The notes beneath the pieces were generated by a model. It was not told the DNA's origin. It was given only the letters and a program-made list of their open reading frames with translations, and did no database searches. From contig NZ_LIFX01000001.1 in assembly GCF_001297775.1 (NCBI RefSeq), forward strand, positions 310,001 through 374,000: a DNA stretch of 64,000 nt, given 5' to 3'. The DNA comes from Trabulsiella odontotermitis (GTDB lineage Bacteria > Pseudomonadota > Gammaproteobacteria > Enterobacterales > Enterobacteriaceae). Positions within the stretch are counted from its first letter, which is position 1. Every line of letters begins with the position of its first letter. Of the stretch, positions 27,479 through 40,504 are shown in pieces. The translations under genes were made by a program, and so were the position numbers.

Positions 27479-28294
27479 TTATGACGCGAGAACGTACTTC
27501 TCGATAGCGTACGCGACGCCATCTTCCAGATTCGATTTAGTGATGAAATTCGCCACTTCTTTGACGGACGGGATGGCGTTATCCATCGCCACACCGACAC
27601 CCGCGTATTCAATCATTGCAATGTCGTTTTCCTGATCGCCAATCGCCATGATCTCATCCGGCTGAATGCCCAGCGCTTCCGCCAGCGATTTCACACCAGT
27701 GCCTTTGTTGACGCGTTTGTCGAGGATTTCGAGGAAGTATGGCGCGCTCTTCAGCACGGTGTATTTCTCTTTCACTTCAGCCGGAATGCGGGCGATGGCT
27801 TTATCGAGCACCACCGGTTCGTCAATCATCATCACTTTCAGGAACTGAGTGGCCGGGTCCATTTTCTCCGCTTCACAGAACACCAGCGGAATGGTGGCGA
27901 CGTAGGATTCATGCACAGTGTAATAGCTGATATCGCGGTTAGCGGTATAGAGCGTGTTGCGATCCAGCGCATGGAAGTGCGAGCCGACCTCGCGGGAGAG
28001 TTTTTCCAGGTACCGATAATCGTCGTAGCTCAGCGCGGTTTGCGCAACGGTACTGCCGTCGCTGGCTTTCTGCACCAGCGCACCGTTGTAGGTGATGCAA
28101 TAATCCCCCGGCTGTTCCATATGCAACTCTTTGAGGTAGTGATGCACCCCGGCGTACGGACGACCTGTCGTCAGCACGACGTTGACCCCACGCATACGCG
28201 CAGCAGCAATGGCATTTTTAACAGCAGGAGAGATGGTATGGTCCGGTAACAGTAAGGTGCCGTCCATATCGATCGCGATGAGTTTAATAGCCAT
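27479..28294 (-). CDS. yidA: Sugar phosphatase YidA (HAD, Cof type)
   Basis: A 271-residue HAD-superfamily phosphatase of the Cof subgroup. Catalytic aspartates are D9 and D11 in IDMDGTLL; the metal motif GDQENDIAMIEYA lies near residue 218 and the Cof cap domain in between. E. coli YidA dephosphorylates several sugar phosphates in vitro. The K-12 neighbours yidX and yidB are not present here. Confidence 0.95.
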   Translation of the reverse strand: MAIKLIAIDMDGTLLLPDHTISPAVKNAIAAARMRGVNVVLTTGRPYAGVHHYLKELHMEQPGDYCITYNGALVQKASDGSTVAQTALSYDDYRYLEKLSREVGSHFHALDRNTLYTANRDISYYTVHESYVATIPLVFCEAEKMDPATQFLKVMMIDEPVVLDKAIARIPAEVKEKYTVLKSAPYFLEILDKRVNKGTGVKSLAEALGIQPDEIMAIGDQENDIAMIEYAGVGVAMDNAIPSVKEVANFITKSNLEDGVAYAIEKYVLAS

Positions 28295-28421
28295 GTTTTC
28301 CCCGGATTAAATGAGTCTCCGCTCATGCTAACGCGATTTAGCTCAAAAAACAGCAAAAGAGAGGCGGGAAAAGGGGGATTAGATGGCGAGGAAGGATTCC
28401 TCTTTTATAGCGCAAAGAAAA

Positions 28422-28447
28422 GCCCGGTGGCGCGATGCTTACCGGGC
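28422..28447. repeat. REP element
   Basis: GCCCGGTGGC and GCTTACCGGGC form an imperfect palindrome with a CGCGAT-type centre, typical of enterobacterial repetitive extragenic palindromes. It is one half of an inverted REP pair after gyrB. Confidence 0.85.
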
Positions 28448-28462
28448 CTACGAAACCTGTAG

Positions 28463-28488
28463 CCCCGGTAAGCATCGCGCCACCGGGG
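28463..28488. repeat. REP element, inverted partner
   Basis: CCCCGGTAAGC and GCGCCACCGGGG repeat the element at 28422-28447 in the opposite orientation, making a BIME-like pair between the gyrB stop and yidA. Confidence 0.85.
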
Positions 28489-28498
28489 AGCAAACGGC

Positions 28499-30931
<2,433 letters not shown>

Positions 30932-30941
30932 TTATCTTGGG

Positions 30942-32015
30942 TTAATCCGTTATTTTACCCTTTTCCACGGTGAACATCTTCGAATTTTTGTCCGACATGT
31001 CCATAACGTGTTCAGCGCTGATCGCGCTGACAAAAACCTGTGATTGCGTCGCTTTTAAACGGCTGGCCAGCAGCCCGCGGCGCGCATCATCCAGTTCAGA
31101 GGCAAAATCATCTATGAGGTACAGGCAGCGTCGCCCGCTTTCGCGGGTGAGAAACTCCCCTTGCGCCAGACGCAGCGCGCACATCAGGAGTTTGAGCTGC
31201 CCGCGCGACAGCGTGTCTTCCACCGGCGCACCGTCGGCGCGAATACGAAAATCCGCTTTATGCGGGCCATGCGCGGTGTACGTTAACAGGCGGTCGCGTT
31301 CGAAGTTTTTCTCCAGCGTTTCGGCATAATCCGTCTCTTTATCCCAGCCGCGCTGGAAGGAGAAGGTCAGAGAAAACTCGGGTAAAAACTGCTTACAGGT
31401 GTCCGCCATATCTTCCGCAATGGCCGCGCTGTATTCGGCGCGCCAGCGGCTAATCTGCTCCGCCAGCGGGATAAGCTCGGTATCCCACGGACGCAGCTGC
31501 GCATAACGGGTCACCTGACGCAGTGCAGCATTACGCTGCCTGAGCAGGCGCTTCAGATTGCTCCATGCCGTGAAGAAACCGGCTTCATTATGGAAGCATC
31601 CCCAGTCAAGGAACGCTCTTCTGTATTTGGGGCCGCCATTGAGTAAAGTAAACCCCTCCGGCGTAATCAGTTGCATCGGCATCAGCAGCGCCAGCTCCGC
31701 CACCTTGTGACCATCGGTACCGTCGATACGCACTTTGCTGTCGCCAAGTTTGTCTTTCGTCAGGCCAATGGCGATTTCGCGCTCCTCACCCTGCAAACGA
31801 CCGTGCAGCACAAAGGATTCCTGCTCATGGCGGATCACGCGGCCAGGCTGCAAACTGCGAAACGCCCGACCGTGGCCGAGCGTATAAATGGCTTCCAGAA
31901 CGCTGGTTTTTCCGCTGCCGTTGGCGCCAACCAGAAAATTAAAGCCGGGGGATAAGGCGAGATCCGCGCTTTCAATGTTGCGAAAGTCGCGGATCAACAG
32001 GCGGGAAAGCGACAT
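30942..32015 (-). CDS. recF: Recombination mediator ATPase RecF
   Basis: A 357-residue SMC-like ABC ATPase that with RecO and RecR loads RecA at gaps in damaged DNA. Walker A is GANGSGKT at 30-37; the signature [15 protein letters not shown] and Walker [14 protein letters not shown] follow in the second half. It overlaps dnaN by one base (TAA/ATG), consistent with coupled translation in the dnaA-dnaN-recF operon. Confidence 0.98.
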   Translation of the reverse strand: MSLSRLLIRDFRNIESADLALSPGFNFLVGANGSGKTSVLEAIYTLGHGRAFRSLQPGRVIRHEQESFVLHGRLQGEEREIAIGLTKDKLGDSKVRIDGTDGHKVAELALLMPMQLITPEGFTLLNGGPKYRRAFLDWGCFHNEAGFFTAWSNLKRLLRQRNAALRQVTRYAQLRPWDTELIPLAEQISRWRAEYSAAIAEDMADTCKQFLPEFSLTFSFQRGWDKETDYAETLEKNFERDRLLTYTAHGPHKADFRIRADGAPVEDTLSRGQLKLLMCALRLAQGEFLTRESGRRCLYLIDDFASELDDARRGLLASRLKATQSQVFVSAISAEHVMDMSDKNSKMFTVEKGKITD

Positions 32016-33115
32016 TACAATCTCATTGGCATAACAACATAAGCCGCCGACTGTGATGCGGCATCTTCAATCTGTACGCTCGAAACGGAGTCGGTCAGCA
32101 GAATACGGACGTTTTCGCACTTCAGCGCGTTCAGAACGTCCAGCACATAGCTGACGTTGAAGCCGATTTCCATTTCCGTGCCGCCGTAGGTGACGTCCAG
32201 CATCTCTTCCGCCTCTTCCTGCTCCGGGTTGTTAGCGGTGATTTTCAGCTGGTTTTCGCTGACGTACAGGCGCACGCCGCGGAATTTCTCATTTGAGAGG
32301 ATCGCCGCACGGGCAAACGCCTGTTTGAGGATATCGCAACCGGCTTCCAGGTGCTTGTCCGGGTTTTTCGGCAATACGCGGCGATAATCCGGGAAACGGC
32401 CATCAACCAGCTTGGAAGTGAAGATAAAATCGCCGACGTGAGCGCGGATGTTGTTGCTGCCGATCTGCACGCGCAGCGGATTGTCGCCACCGTCGAGCAT
32501 ACGCATCAGCTCAATCACCCCTTTACGCGGTACGATCACCGAATGGTTCGGCAGCGGCTCGCCAACAGGCATTGCGCACACCGCCAGACGGTGACCGTCG
32601 GTCGCCACAGTGCGCAGCTCTTCGCCTTCGGTCTCGAACAGCATACCGTTCAGGTAATAACGAACGTCCTGATGCGCCATCGAGAACTGGGTCGCTTCAA
32701 TCAGACGTTTCATCGTCGCCTGCGGCAGGGTGAATTCCACCTCGCTCTGCCAGTCGTCGAGATTCGGGAAGTCGGTGGCAGGTAGCGTGGAGAGCGAGAA
32801 ACGGCTGCGGCCAGAGCGCACCAGCATCCGATCGCCTTCAAGCTGCACGGCGATTTCCGCACCTTCCGGCAAGCCACGGCAGATATCAAAGAATTTACGT
32901 GCCGGAACGGTCGTTGCCCCGGGTTCGTGCGGCTGAATCAGCGCGACGCGAGCCACCATCTCCATTTCGAGGTCAGTACCGGTCAGCGACAGCGCGCCGT
33001 CTGCGACCTGAAGCAGCAGGTTACCGAGAATCGGCAGCGTTGGGCGGCCACCTAACGGACCACTCACCTGTTGCAACGGTTTTAATAAATGTTCACGTTC
33101 TACGGTAAATTTCAT
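32015..33115 (-). CDS. dnaN: DNA polymerase III sliding clamp (beta)
   Basis: A 366-residue clamp subunit built from three similar domains; the dimer encircles DNA and tethers DNA polymerase III and other clamp-binding proteins. It matches E. coli DnaN in length, from [17 protein letters not shown] to the C-terminal YVVMPMRL that lines the peptide-binding cleft. It begins four bases after the dnaA stop. Confidence 0.98.
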   Translation of the reverse strand: MKFTVEREHLLKPLQQVSGPLGGRPTLPILGNLLLQVADGALSLTGTDLEMEMVARVALIQPHEPGATTVPARKFFDICRGLPEGAEIAVQLEGDRMLVRSGRSRFSLSTLPATDFPNLDDWQSEVEFTLPQATMKRLIEATQFSMAHQDVRYYLNGMLFETEGEELRTVATDGHRLAVCAMPVGEPLPNHSVIVPRKGVIELMRMLDGGDNPLRVQIGSNNIRAHVGDFIFTSKLVDGRFPDYRRVLPKNPDKHLEAGCDILKQAFARAAILSNEKFRGVRLYVSENQLKITANNPEQEEAEEMLDVTYGGTEMEIGFNVSYVLDVLNALKCENVRILLTDSVSSVQIEDAASQSAAYVVMPMRL

Positions 33116-33119
33116 AGCG

Positions 33120-34517
33120 TCACGAAGATAATGTTCTGATTAAGTTTGAGAAATCTTCTTTGATGTCGTGGCTTTCTTCACGCAACTGTTCGATTTTACG
33201 ACACGCGTGCAGCACGGTGGTATGGTCGCGGCCACCAAACGCATCGCCAATTTCCGGCAGACTGTGGTTGGTTAACTCCTTAGCCAGCGCCATCGCCATC
33301 TGGCGAGGACGTGCGACCGAGCGGGAGCGGCGCTTGGAAAGCAGATCCGCTACCTTTATCTTGTAATACTCTGCCACCGTCTTCTGGATGTTGTCGATGG
33401 TGACCAGTTTTTCCTGCAGCGCCAGCAAATCACGCAGCGCTTCACGCACGAAATCGATAGTGATCGCCCGGCCGGTAAAATTGGCGTTGGCGATGACGCG
33501 GTTCAGCGCCCCTTCCAGCTCACGAACGTTGGAACGCAGACGTTTGGCAATAAAGAACGCGACCTCGCCCGGCAGACGAATGTCATTTTCGTCGGCTTTT
33601 TTCATCAGGATCGCGACGCGGGTTTCCAGTTCCGGCGGCTCGATCGCCACCGTCAGCCCCCAGCCGAAGCGGGATTTCAGACGATCCTCAACGCCGTTGA
33701 TCTCTTTCGGATAACGATCCGACGTTAAAATGATCTGTTGATTGCCTTCGAGCAGGGCGTTAAAGGTGTGGAAAAATTCTTCCTGGGATCGTTCTTTATT
33801 GGCAAAAAACTGGATGTCATCGATAAGCAGCGCGTCAACGGAACGGTAGTAACGTTTGAACTCTTCGATGGCGTTGTTTTGCAGGGCTTTGACCATGTCC
33901 TGAACGAAGCGCTCAGAATGCATGTATACCACTTTGGCGTTCGGCTTACGGGCGACGATGCCGTTACCCACCGCATGCAACAGGTGCGTTTTACCGAGAC
34001 CAGTGCCGCCATACAGAAACAGCGGGTTATAGGCGCCGCCAGGGTTATCAGCCACCTGACGGGCCGCAGCGCGCGCCAGCTGGTTTGATTTACCTTCGAC
34101 GAAATTATCAAAGGTATGCTTAACATTGACGTTAGAACGGTACGTCGGTTCTGCCGGTGCCGGGACGTTATCCCAACCCGGACGTGGAACGGGCGCGGTA
34201 CGCGGCATTTGGATCTGCGCCACCTGGGCAGGCGCCGCCGCATGCACCGGCTCTTTCACCGTTTGCGCGACGGGTTTTGTGCCAACTTCAAAGCGTAACA
34301 GAGGGGCATCGGTACCGCAGAAATCGTTCAGCAGTCCATTGATATTATTCAGGTATTTGTCCCTTACCCAATCAAGCACAAAACGATTTGGCGCGTACAA
34401 AGCCAGCGTGTTATCGCTCAGTTCCGCCTGCAACGGGCGGATCCACATACTGAATTCTGTGGCTGGTAACTCATCCTGCAATCGGGCAAGACACTGCTGC
34501 CAAAGCGAAAGTGACAC
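33120..34517 (-). CDS. dnaA: Replication initiator DnaA
   Basis: A 465-residue initiator that binds DnaA boxes at oriC and melts the unwinding element. Domain I (1-80) recruits helicase; domain II is a variable linker (about 85-130); domain III has Walker A GGTGLGKT (170-177) and Walker B LLIDD (230-234); domain IV ends with the DNA-binding signature [18 protein letters not shown] at 34517, preceded by GGAG, is the start, as in E. coli. Only the linker differs clearly from K-12. Confidence 0.98.
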   Translation of the reverse strand: MSLSLWQQCLARLQDELPATEFSMWIRPLQAELSDNTLALYAPNRFVLDWVRDKYLNNINGLLNDFCGTDAPLLRFEVGTKPVAQTVKEPVHAAAPAQVAQIQMPRTAPVPRPGWDNVPAPAEPTYRSNVNVKHTFDNFVEGKSNQLARAAARQVADNPGGAYNPLFLYGGTGLGKTHLLHAVGNGIVARKPNAKVVYMHSERFVQDMVKALQNNAIEEFKRYYRSVDALLIDDIQFFANKERSQEEFFHTFNALLEGNQQIILTSDRYPKEINGVEDRLKSRFGWGLTVAIEPPELETRVAILMKKADENDIRLPGEVAFFIAKRLRSNVRELEGALNRVIANANFTGRAITIDFVREALRDLLALQEKLVTIDNIQKTVAEYYKIKVADLLSKRRSRSVARPRQMAMALAKELTNHSLPEIGDAFGGRDHTTVLHACRKIEQLREESHDIKEDFSNLIRTLSS

Positions 34518-34644
34518 GGCGGACTCCACTCGAACAAAAAGAAAAAATGAAAACGATCGTGATTGTTGGCACACGTCGACTGTACGTATCAACCCCGTTA
34601 AAGGTTGATTTGTTTTTGGACCCTGCGCAAAAGGGTGACGTGCG

Positions 34645-34666
34645 AACCGCTGTGCGCGGTTTTTTT
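34645..34666 (+). terminator. Plus-strand terminator-like hairpin in the dnaA leader
   Basis: AACCGC, five bases, GCGGTT, followed by six T. It faces the plus strand, opposite to dnaA, and so could stop antisense transcripts coming out of dnaA before they reach rpmH. On the dnaA mRNA it has no T run. Confidence 0.55.
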
Positions 34667-34673
34667 ACCCGGT

Positions 34674-34905
34674 CAGGATCTAAAGATCGCGATCAGGACC
34701 GCGGATCATAGCGTAATCTGAACCAGAGATCTTCTGTTTCTCACAGATTCTTCCCCTTTTATCCACAGGAAGGATCGAAACCGGATAAGTGTAATCGATC
34801 CTGGCCTGAGTGAAGCAGGATTTAGGCCGCATATTGGAAAAATTAATGAGTACGGATGAATTTTTGCTTAAACGATCTAATAAAGATCCTGCACGATCCT
34901 TGCGC
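34674..34905. promoter_or_regulatory. dnaA promoter region with GATC cluster and DnaA box
   Basis: This region upstream of dnaA holds ten GATC sites, which Dam methylates and SeqA binds, and a perfect DnaA box TTATCCACA (34759-34767) for autoregulation. A TATGAT -10 on the minus strand (34705-34710) fits the E. coli dnaA2p position. Together these couple dnaA expression to the replication cycle. The 638-base gap between dnaA and rpmH contains no gene. Confidence 0.82.
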
Positions 34906-34927
34906 TTTAACCGGGAGGCCGTATAAT
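34900..34927 (+). promoter_or_regulatory. rpmH operon promoter
   Basis: TTGCGC (34900-34905), a 16-base spacer and a perfect TATAAT (34922-34927) form a strong sigma-70 promoter reading towards rpmH, leaving a leader of about 220 bases. Confidence 0.82.
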
Positions 34928-35143
34928 CCCCCACCCGGCGCGTAGAGCCCGAGTTCTTGTGTCGACGGCTGCTCACTTTTTGCACGTAAAAGTGCGGAAT
35001 TACGCGGGAAATAAGGTAAAGAGAATTGACTCTGGAGTGTACAATTATTACAATCCGGCCTCTTTAATCACCCAAGCTGAAGCGTTAGTCGTTCGAATGT
35101 TGTTCGGGTATACGCAAAAGTCAGTGAATTTATTCAAGTTTAG

Positions 35144-35296
<153 letters not shown>

Positions 35297-35313
35297 TAAA
35301 AGCTAACCCCTGA

Positions 35314-35673
35314 GTGGTTAAGCTCGCATTTCCCAGGGAGTTACGTTTGTTAACTCCCAATCATTTCACTTTCGTCTTCCAGCAGCCACAACGGGCTGGC
35401 ACGCCGCAAATTACTATCCTCGGCCGCCTGAATTCGCTGGGGCATCCCCGCATCGGTCTTACCGTCGCCAAGAAAAACGTTAAACGTGCGCACGAACGCA
35501 ACCGGATTAAACGTCTGACGCGTGAGAGCTTCCGTTTACGCCAGCATGAACTTCCGTCCATGGATTTCGTGGTGGTGGCGAAAAAGGGGGTTGCTGACCT
35601 CGATAACCGTGCTCTCACGGAAGCGTTGGAAAAATTATGGCGCCGTCACTGTCGCCTGGCTCTCGGCTCCTGA
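35314..35673 (+). CDS. rnpA: Ribonuclease P protein component
   Basis: A 119-residue basic protein that assists the RNase P RNA in cutting tRNA 5' leaders. The family RNR motif appears in [19 protein letters not shown]. Translation starts at a GTG at 35314, giving the E. coli length. Its last 37 bases overlap yidD in another frame. Confidence 0.96.
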   Translation: MVKLAFPRELRLLTPNHFTFVFQQPQRAGTPQITILGRLNSLGHPRIGLTVAKKNVKRAHERNRIKRLTRESFRLRQHELPSMDFVVVAKKGVADLDNRALTEALEKLWRRHCRLALGS

Positions 35674-35894
35674 TAGCCCTTATTCGGGTCTATCAGCGCC
35701 TGATTAGTCCGCTACTCGGGCCACATTGCCGTTTCACACCAACCTGCTCTCAATACGGAATTGAGGCCTTGCGCAGGTTTGGAGTGATAAAAGGCAGTTG
35801 GTTGACGGTGAAACGCGTATTAAAATGCCACCCTTTACACCCGGGTGGAGACGACCCCGTCCCACCAGGACCCTTTGATACCAGAGAACACTAA
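35637..35894 (+). CDS. yidD: Membrane protein insertion efficiency factor YidD
   Basis: An 85-residue protein with an amphipathic N-terminal helix ([18 protein letters not shown]) and the conserved cysteine motifs [10 protein letters not shown] and KCHPLHPGG. It binds the inner membrane and aids YidC-dependent insertion. It overlaps the end of rnpA and ends two bases before yidC. Confidence 0.95.
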   Translation: MAPSLSPGSRLLIALIRVYQRLISPLLGPHCRFTPTCSQYGIEALRRFGVIKGSWLTVKRVLKCHPLHPGGDDPVPPGPFDTREH

Positions 35895-35896
35895 CG

Positions 35897-37543
35897 ATGG
35901 ATTCCCAACGCAATCTTCTTATCATCGCTTTGTTGTTCGTGTCTTTCATGATCTGGCAGGCGTGGGAGCAGGATAAAAATCCTCAACCACAACCGCAACA
36001 GACCACGCAGACGACGACCACCGCAGCAGGTAGTGCAGCAGACCAGAGCGTACCGGCCAGTGGCCAGGGGAAACTGATTACGGTTAAAACCGATGTGCTT
36101 GAACTGACCATCAACACCAGCGGTGGTGATGTTGAGCAGGCACTGCTGTTGGCATACCCGAAAGATCTGGGTTCCAATGAACCGTTCCAGTTACTGGAAA
36201 CTACGCCGCAGTTTATCTACCAGGCGCAGAGCGGCCTGACTGGACGTGATGGCCCGGACAACCCGGCCAATGGCCCTCGTCCGCTGTATAACGTTGATAA
36301 AGATGCGTTTGTGCTGGCGGATGGCCAGAACGAACTGGCTATCCCGCTGACGTATACCGACAAAGCCGGTAACACCTTCACCAAAACCTTCACCCTGAAA
36401 CGCGGTGAATATTCGGTGAACGTGGGCTATGACGTGAAAAACGCCGGTGAAAAACCGCTGGAACTGGCGACGTTCGGTCAGTTGAAGCAATCCATCAATC
36501 TGCCGACTCACCGCGATACCGGCAGCAGCAACTTTGCGCTGCACACCTTCCGTGGCGCGGCATACTCGACGCCGGACGAGAAGTACGAAAAATACAAATT
36601 CGATACCATCGCCGACAACGAAAACCTGAATGTGAATGCCAAAAATGGCTGGGTGGCGATGCTGCAACAGTATTTTGCTACCGCATGGGTTCCGCGTAAC
36701 GATGGCACCAACAATTTCTACACCACGAATCTGGGTAACGGCGTTGCCGCGATCGGCTACAAATCTCAGCCGACGCTGGTGCAGCCGGGTCAGAACGCGA
36801 CGCTGAACAGCACACTGTGGGTGGGTCCGGAAATTCAGGACAAGATGGCCGCCGTTGCGCCGCATCTGGATCTGACCGTTGACTACGGCTGGTTGTGGTT
36901 CATCTCTCAGCCGCTGTTTAAACTGCTGAAATGGATCCACAGCTTCCTCGGCAACTGGGGCTTCTCCATCATCGTCATCACCTTTATCGTTCGTGGCATC
37001 ATGTACCCGCTGACCAAAGCGCAGTACACCTCCATGGCGAAGATGCGTATGCTGCAGCCGAAGATTCAGGCGATGCGCGAGCGTCTGGGCGATGACAAAC
37101 AGCGTCAGAGCCAGGAAATGATGGCCCTGTACAAAGCGGAGAAGGTTAACCCGCTGGGTGGCTGCTTCCCGCTGATCATCCAGATGCCTATCTTCCTGGC
37201 GCTGTACTACATGCTGATGGGCTCCGTTGAACTGCGCCACGCGCCGTTCGCACTGTGGATCCACGACCTGTCCGCACAAGACCCGTACTACATCCTGCCG
37301 ATCCTGATGGGCGTGACGATGTTCTTCATTCAGAAGATGTCGCCGACCACCGTGACCGACCCGATGCAGCAGAAGATCATGACCTTTATGCCGGTCATCT
37401 TCACGGTGTTCTTCCTGTGGTTCCCGTCAGGCCTGGTGCTGTACTATATCGTCAGCAACCTTGTGACCATCATTCAGCAGCAGCTGATTTACCGTGGTCT
37501 GGAAAAACGTGGGCTGCACAGCCGCGAGAAGAAGAAGTCCTGA
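35897..37543 (+). CDS. yidC: Membrane protein insertase YidC
   Basis: A 548-residue Oxa1-family insertase. A first membrane helix (about 7-21) is followed by a large periplasmic domain (about 25-340) and five C-terminal helices. The conserved arginine of the hydrophilic groove is seen in [10 protein letters not shown] (near residue 366). It inserts membrane proteins alone, such as the AtpE ring subunit encoded in this window, or with SecYEG. The C-terminus is basic (REKKKS). Confidence 0.97.
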   Translation: MDSQRNLLIIALLFVSFMIWQAWEQDKNPQPQPQQTTQTTTTAAGSAADQSVPASGQGKLITVKTDVLELTINTSGGDVEQALLLAYPKDLGSNEPFQLLETTPQFIYQAQSGLTGRDGPDNPANGPRPLYNVDKDAFVLADGQNELAIPLTYTDKAGNTFTKTFTLKRGEYSVNVGYDVKNAGEKPLELATFGQLKQSINLPTHRDTGSSNFALHTFRGAAYSTPDEKYEKYKFDTIADNENLNVNAKNGWVAMLQQYFATAWVPRNDGTNNFYTTNLGNGVAAIGYKSQPTLVQPGQNATLNSTLWVGPEIQDKMAAVAPHLDLTVDYGWLWFISQPLFKLLKWIHSFLGNWGFSIIVITFIVRGIMYPLTKAQYTSMAKMRMLQPKIQAMRERLGDDKQRQSQEMMALYKAEKVNPLGGCFPLIIQMPIFLALYYMLMGSVELRHAPFALWIHDLSAQDPYYILPILMGVTMFFIQKMSPTTVTDPMQQKIMTFMPVIFTVFFLWFPSGLVLYYIVSNLVTIIQQQLIYRGLEKRGLHSREKKKS

Positions 37544-37565
37544 TAAACTTCATTCTTTAAGCCAG

Positions 37566-37592
37566 AAGGCGGTCTCAGGACCGCCTTTTTTA
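37566..37592 (+). terminator. Terminator after yidC
   Basis: GGCGGT (37568-37573), loop CTCAGG, ACCGCC (37580-37585) and six T. It separates the rpmH-yidC operon from mnmE, which starts 15 bases later. Confidence 0.9.
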
Positions 37593-37606
37593 ATACGAGT
37601 GATTTT

Positions 37607-38971
37607 ATGAGCCATAACGACACAATCATCGCCCAGGCAACCCCACCGGGACGCGGTGGTGTGGGCATTCTGCGCATTTCTGGCCTGAAAGCGCGGGACG
37701 TTGCTCAGGCCGTGCTGGGCAAACTGCCAAAGCCGCGCTACGCCGATTATCTGCCGTTCAGAGACGCTGACGGTACCGCGCTGGATCAGGGTATCGCGCT
37801 GTGGTTTCCTGGCCCGAATTCCTTTACCGGTGAAGACGTGCTGGAATTGCAGGGTCATGGCGGTCCGGTGATCCTCGACCTGTTGCTCAAACGTATTCTG
37901 ACGCTGCCGGGCGTGCGTATCGCAAAGCCGGGCGAGTTTTCCGAGCGTGCCTTCCTTAACGACAAGCTCGATTTAGCCCAGGCAGAGGCGATTGCCGACC
38001 TGATTGACGCCAGTTCAGAACAAGCGGCACGCTCCGCGCTGAACTCGCTGCAGGGGGCGTTTTCTGCTCGCGTGAATCATTTAGTGGAAGCACTTACTCA
38101 CCTTCGAATCTATGTGGAAGCCGCCATCGACTTTCCGGATGAAGAGATCGACTTTCTCTCAGACGGTAAAATTGAAGCACAGCTCAACGCGGTTATCGCC
38201 GATCTCGATGCGGTCCGTGCCGAGGCGCGCCAGGGCAGCCTGCTGCGCGAAGGGATGAAGGTGGTGATTGCCGGGCGGCCTAACGCCGGGAAATCGAGCC
38301 TCCTGAACGCGCTTGCCGGTCGCGAAGCGGCGATCGTGACGGATATTGCGGGCACGACCCGCGACGTGCTGCGCGAGCATATTCACATTGACGGCATGCC
38401 GCTGCACATCATCGATACCGCCGGTCTGCGCGACGCCAGCGATGAAGTGGAGCGCATCGGTATCGAACGCGCCTGGCAGGAAATCGAGCAGGCGGACCGC
38501 GTGCTGTTTATGGTTGATGGCACCACTACCGATGCCGTCGACCCGGCTGATATCTGGCCTGATTTTATTGCCCGTCTGCCTGCGAAGCTGCCGATCACCG
38601 TCGTGCGCAACAAAGCGGACGTTACCGGCGAAACGCTGGGCTTCAGCGAAGTGAACAACCACTCACTGATTCGCCTCTCTGCGCGAACCGGGGAAGGTGT
38701 GGATACGCTGCGTGATCATCTCAAACAGAGCATGGGCTTTGAAACCAACATGGAAGGGGGTTTTCTGGCTCGTCGTCGTCATTTACAGGCGCTGGAAGAA
38801 GCGGCAAATCATCTGCAGCAGGGCAAAGCGCAACTGCTTGGCGCCTGGGCAGGCGAACTGCTGGCCGAAGAGTTGCGCCTCGCACAACACAATTTAAGCG
38901 AGATCACCGGCGAATTTACTTCGGATGATCTGCTGGGTCGTATTTTCTCCAGCTTCTGTATCGGTAAATAA
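37607..38971 (+). CDS. mnmE: tRNA-modifying GTPase MnmE
   Basis: A 454-residue GTPase that with MnmG adds the cmnm5 group to U34 of certain tRNAs. The G domain has GRPNAGKS (223-230), GTTRD (249-253), DTAGLRD (270-276) and NKAD; the C-terminus FCIGK carries the conserved cysteine. An N-terminal tetrahydrofolate-binding domain precedes it. Length equals E. coli. In K-12 tnaCAB follows; here yieE comes next. Confidence 0.97.
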   Translation: MSHNDTIIAQATPPGRGGVGILRISGLKARDVAQAVLGKLPKPRYADYLPFRDADGTALDQGIALWFPGPNSFTGEDVLELQGHGGPVILDLLLKRILTLPGVRIAKPGEFSERAFLNDKLDLAQAEAIADLIDASSEQAARSALNSLQGAFSARVNHLVEALTHLRIYVEAAIDFPDEEIDFLSDGKIEAQLNAVIADLDAVRAEARQGSLLREGMKVVIAGRPNAGKSSLLNALAGREAAIVTDIAGTTRDVLREHIHIDGMPLHIIDTAGLRDASDEVERIGIERAWQEIEQADRVLFMVDGTTTDAVDPADIWPDFIARLPAKLPITVVRNKADVTGETLGFSEVNNHSLIRLSARTGEGVDTLRDHLKQSMGFETNMEGGFLARRRHLQALEEAANHLQQGKAQLLGAWAGELLAEELRLAQHNLSEITGEFTSDDLLGRIFSSFCIGK

Positions 38972-39122
38972 TTCGTGAGCGATTCGGCGAATGTGACTAA
39001 GGATATGTAAAAGTCATGCCTGAAGGCTTTTCAGACAGGTTTTTCCGCATTAAAACCTGTCCATTATCGGTGATAATACATTACTGACCTTTAACTTTTG
39101 TCCATTAATCAGGGAGCGAAAA

Positions 39123-39851
39123 ATGGCCACTCACTTTGCACGGGGCATCCTCAGCGACGAACACCTCGCGTCGGTACGACTTCCGTCAACCGTTCACCAT
39201 GCGGCACGACGGTTACCGGAGCATCGCCGTGTCCGTTTTATGGGATCTCGCGCGCTACTGGCTGAACTGATGTTCATGCTGTACGGCACCAGTGAATTGC
39301 CGGAAATCATCACGCAGCCTAACGGGAAACCGGGTTTTGCGGATACGGAACTGCCCGCGTTTTCGGTCGCCTACACCGGCAATATTGTCGGCGTTGCGCT
39401 GGCGACAGAGGGAGAGTGTGGCCTCGACATGGAATTGCAGCATACAAACATCCCGGAAACATACCCCTTCACCCGTAACGAGAATCTGTGGATCACCAAT
39501 CAAAACGATCCTCATGAGGCGCAAACCCAACTGGTCGTCCTGCGCCAGAGCGTGCTAAAGATGATCGGTCACGCCACGCAGGATTCCCCCCGTTTATTAC
39601 AACTGCTTCCCGGTTCAGGCCGTTTGCGCTCCGCTGAGGTCATGCAGATTGAGGCGATTTGCGATGCCGAAGACATTCTGGTGTGGTCAGTTGCCACCAG
39701 CCCTGCCATCGAAAAGCTCAATCTGTGGGAGTTTCATAGCAAAAATGGCTGGGACAGCCTGCCGGATGCGCAGACCCGCGCAAATGAACCCGATACACGC
39801 CTGATGCGATTTACCAGCCTGCCTGCCGAAAAAGCCCTTATAATCAACTGA
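39123..39851 (+). CDS. yieE: Putative 4'-phosphopantetheinyl transferase YieE
   Basis: A 242-residue protein of the Sfp/AcpT family, which moves phosphopantetheine from CoA to carrier proteins. The metal-binding motif is GLDMELQ (Asp102, Glu104); the second motif is LVVLRQSVLKM near 140-150, where Lys149 stands for the usual WxxKE lysine. It is similar to E. coli YieE but about seven residues shorter. No carrier protein or synthase lies nearby, so its partner is unknown. Confidence 0.85.
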   Translation: MATHFARGILSDEHLASVRLPSTVHHAARRLPEHRRVRFMGSRALLAELMFMLYGTSELPEIITQPNGKPGFADTELPAFSVAYTGNIVGVALATEGECGLDMELQHTNIPETYPFTRNENLWITNQNDPHEAQTQLVVLRQSVLKMIGHATQDSPRLLQLLPGSGRLRSAEVMQIEAICDAEDILVWSVATSPAIEKLNLWEFHSKNGWDSLPDAQTRANEPDTRLMRFTSLPAEKALIIN

Positions 39852-39881
39852 CCTGACATATCATGATGCAAAGGAGTAATC

Positions 39882-40448
39882 ATGTCTGACACGTTGAACG
39901 TTGTGACGTTACTGGGAAGCCTGCGCAAAGGCTCATTTAACGGTATGGTGGCTCGTACACTGCCCAAAATCGCACCGGCGGGAATGGACATCTCTCCGCT
40001 GCCGTCTATCGGCGATATTCCGCTTTACGATGCGGATGTGCAGCAGGATGAGGGTTTTCCGCAAAGCGTTGAAGCCCTGGCCGCACAAATCCGCCAGGCC
40101 GACGGTGTGGTTATTGTTACGCCGGAATATAACTATTCGGTGCCGGGTGGGCTGAAAAACGCCATCGACTGGCTGTCACGTTTACCTGATCAGCCGCTGT
40201 CCGGCAAGCCGGTGCTGATTCAGACCAGCTCAATGGGCGCTATCGGCGGCGCGCGCTGCCAGTATCACCTGCGTCAGATCCTGGTGTTCCTCGACGCCAT
40301 GGTGATGAACAAGCCGGAATTTATGGGTGGGGTGATTCAGAATAAAGTCGACCCGCAGACGGGTGAAGTGATTGACCAGAGCACGCTGGACCATCTGACC
40401 GGTCAGCTGACCGCTTTTGGTGATTATATTCAGCGGGTGAAAGCGTAA
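39882..40448 (+). CDS. chrR: NAD(P)H-dependent quinone/chromate reductase ChrR
   Basis: A 188-residue flavodoxin-fold enzyme of the FMN reductase family, homologous to E. coli YieF/ChrR. It makes two-electron reductions of quinones and also reduces chromate. FMN-binding segments are GSLRKGSFN (12-20) and PEYNYSVPGG (81-90). AAGGAG stands before the ATG. It lies 30 bases after yieE and is probably co-transcribed with it. Confidence 0.94.
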   Translation: MSDTLNVVTLLGSLRKGSFNGMVARTLPKIAPAGMDISPLPSIGDIPLYDADVQQDEGFPQSVEALAAQIRQADGVVIVTPEYNYSVPGGLKNAIDWLSRLPDQPLSGKPVLIQTSSMGAIGGARCQYHLRQILVFLDAMVMNKPEFMGGVIQNKVDPQTGEVIDQSTLDHLTGQLTAFGDYIQRVKA

Positions 40449-40450
40449 AA

Positions 40451-40483
40451 CAAAAAGCCCGGCAACGCGATGCTGCCGGGCCT
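40451..40483 (-). terminator. adeP terminator
   Basis: AGCCCGGCA and TGCCGGGCCT form the stem; read on the minus strand it is followed by five T and fits the end of adeP. From the other side it may also end yieE-chrR. The core resembles a REP element. Confidence 0.75.
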
Positions 40484-40504
40484 GATATCTGTAACGTAAA
40501 TCCC

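Noticed and set aside
34757-34770. Second replication origin at the dnaA-rpmH gap
   Set aside because: It has only one perfect DnaA box and no set of AT-rich 13-mers. The full origin is clearly at 61450-61740; this box is for dnaA autoregulation.
36191-37279. Long open frame on the strand opposite yidC (about 362 codons)
   Set aside because: It is a shadow of the codon usage of yidC. The peptide is rich in His, Gln and Arg, has no family resemblance and no ribosome site.
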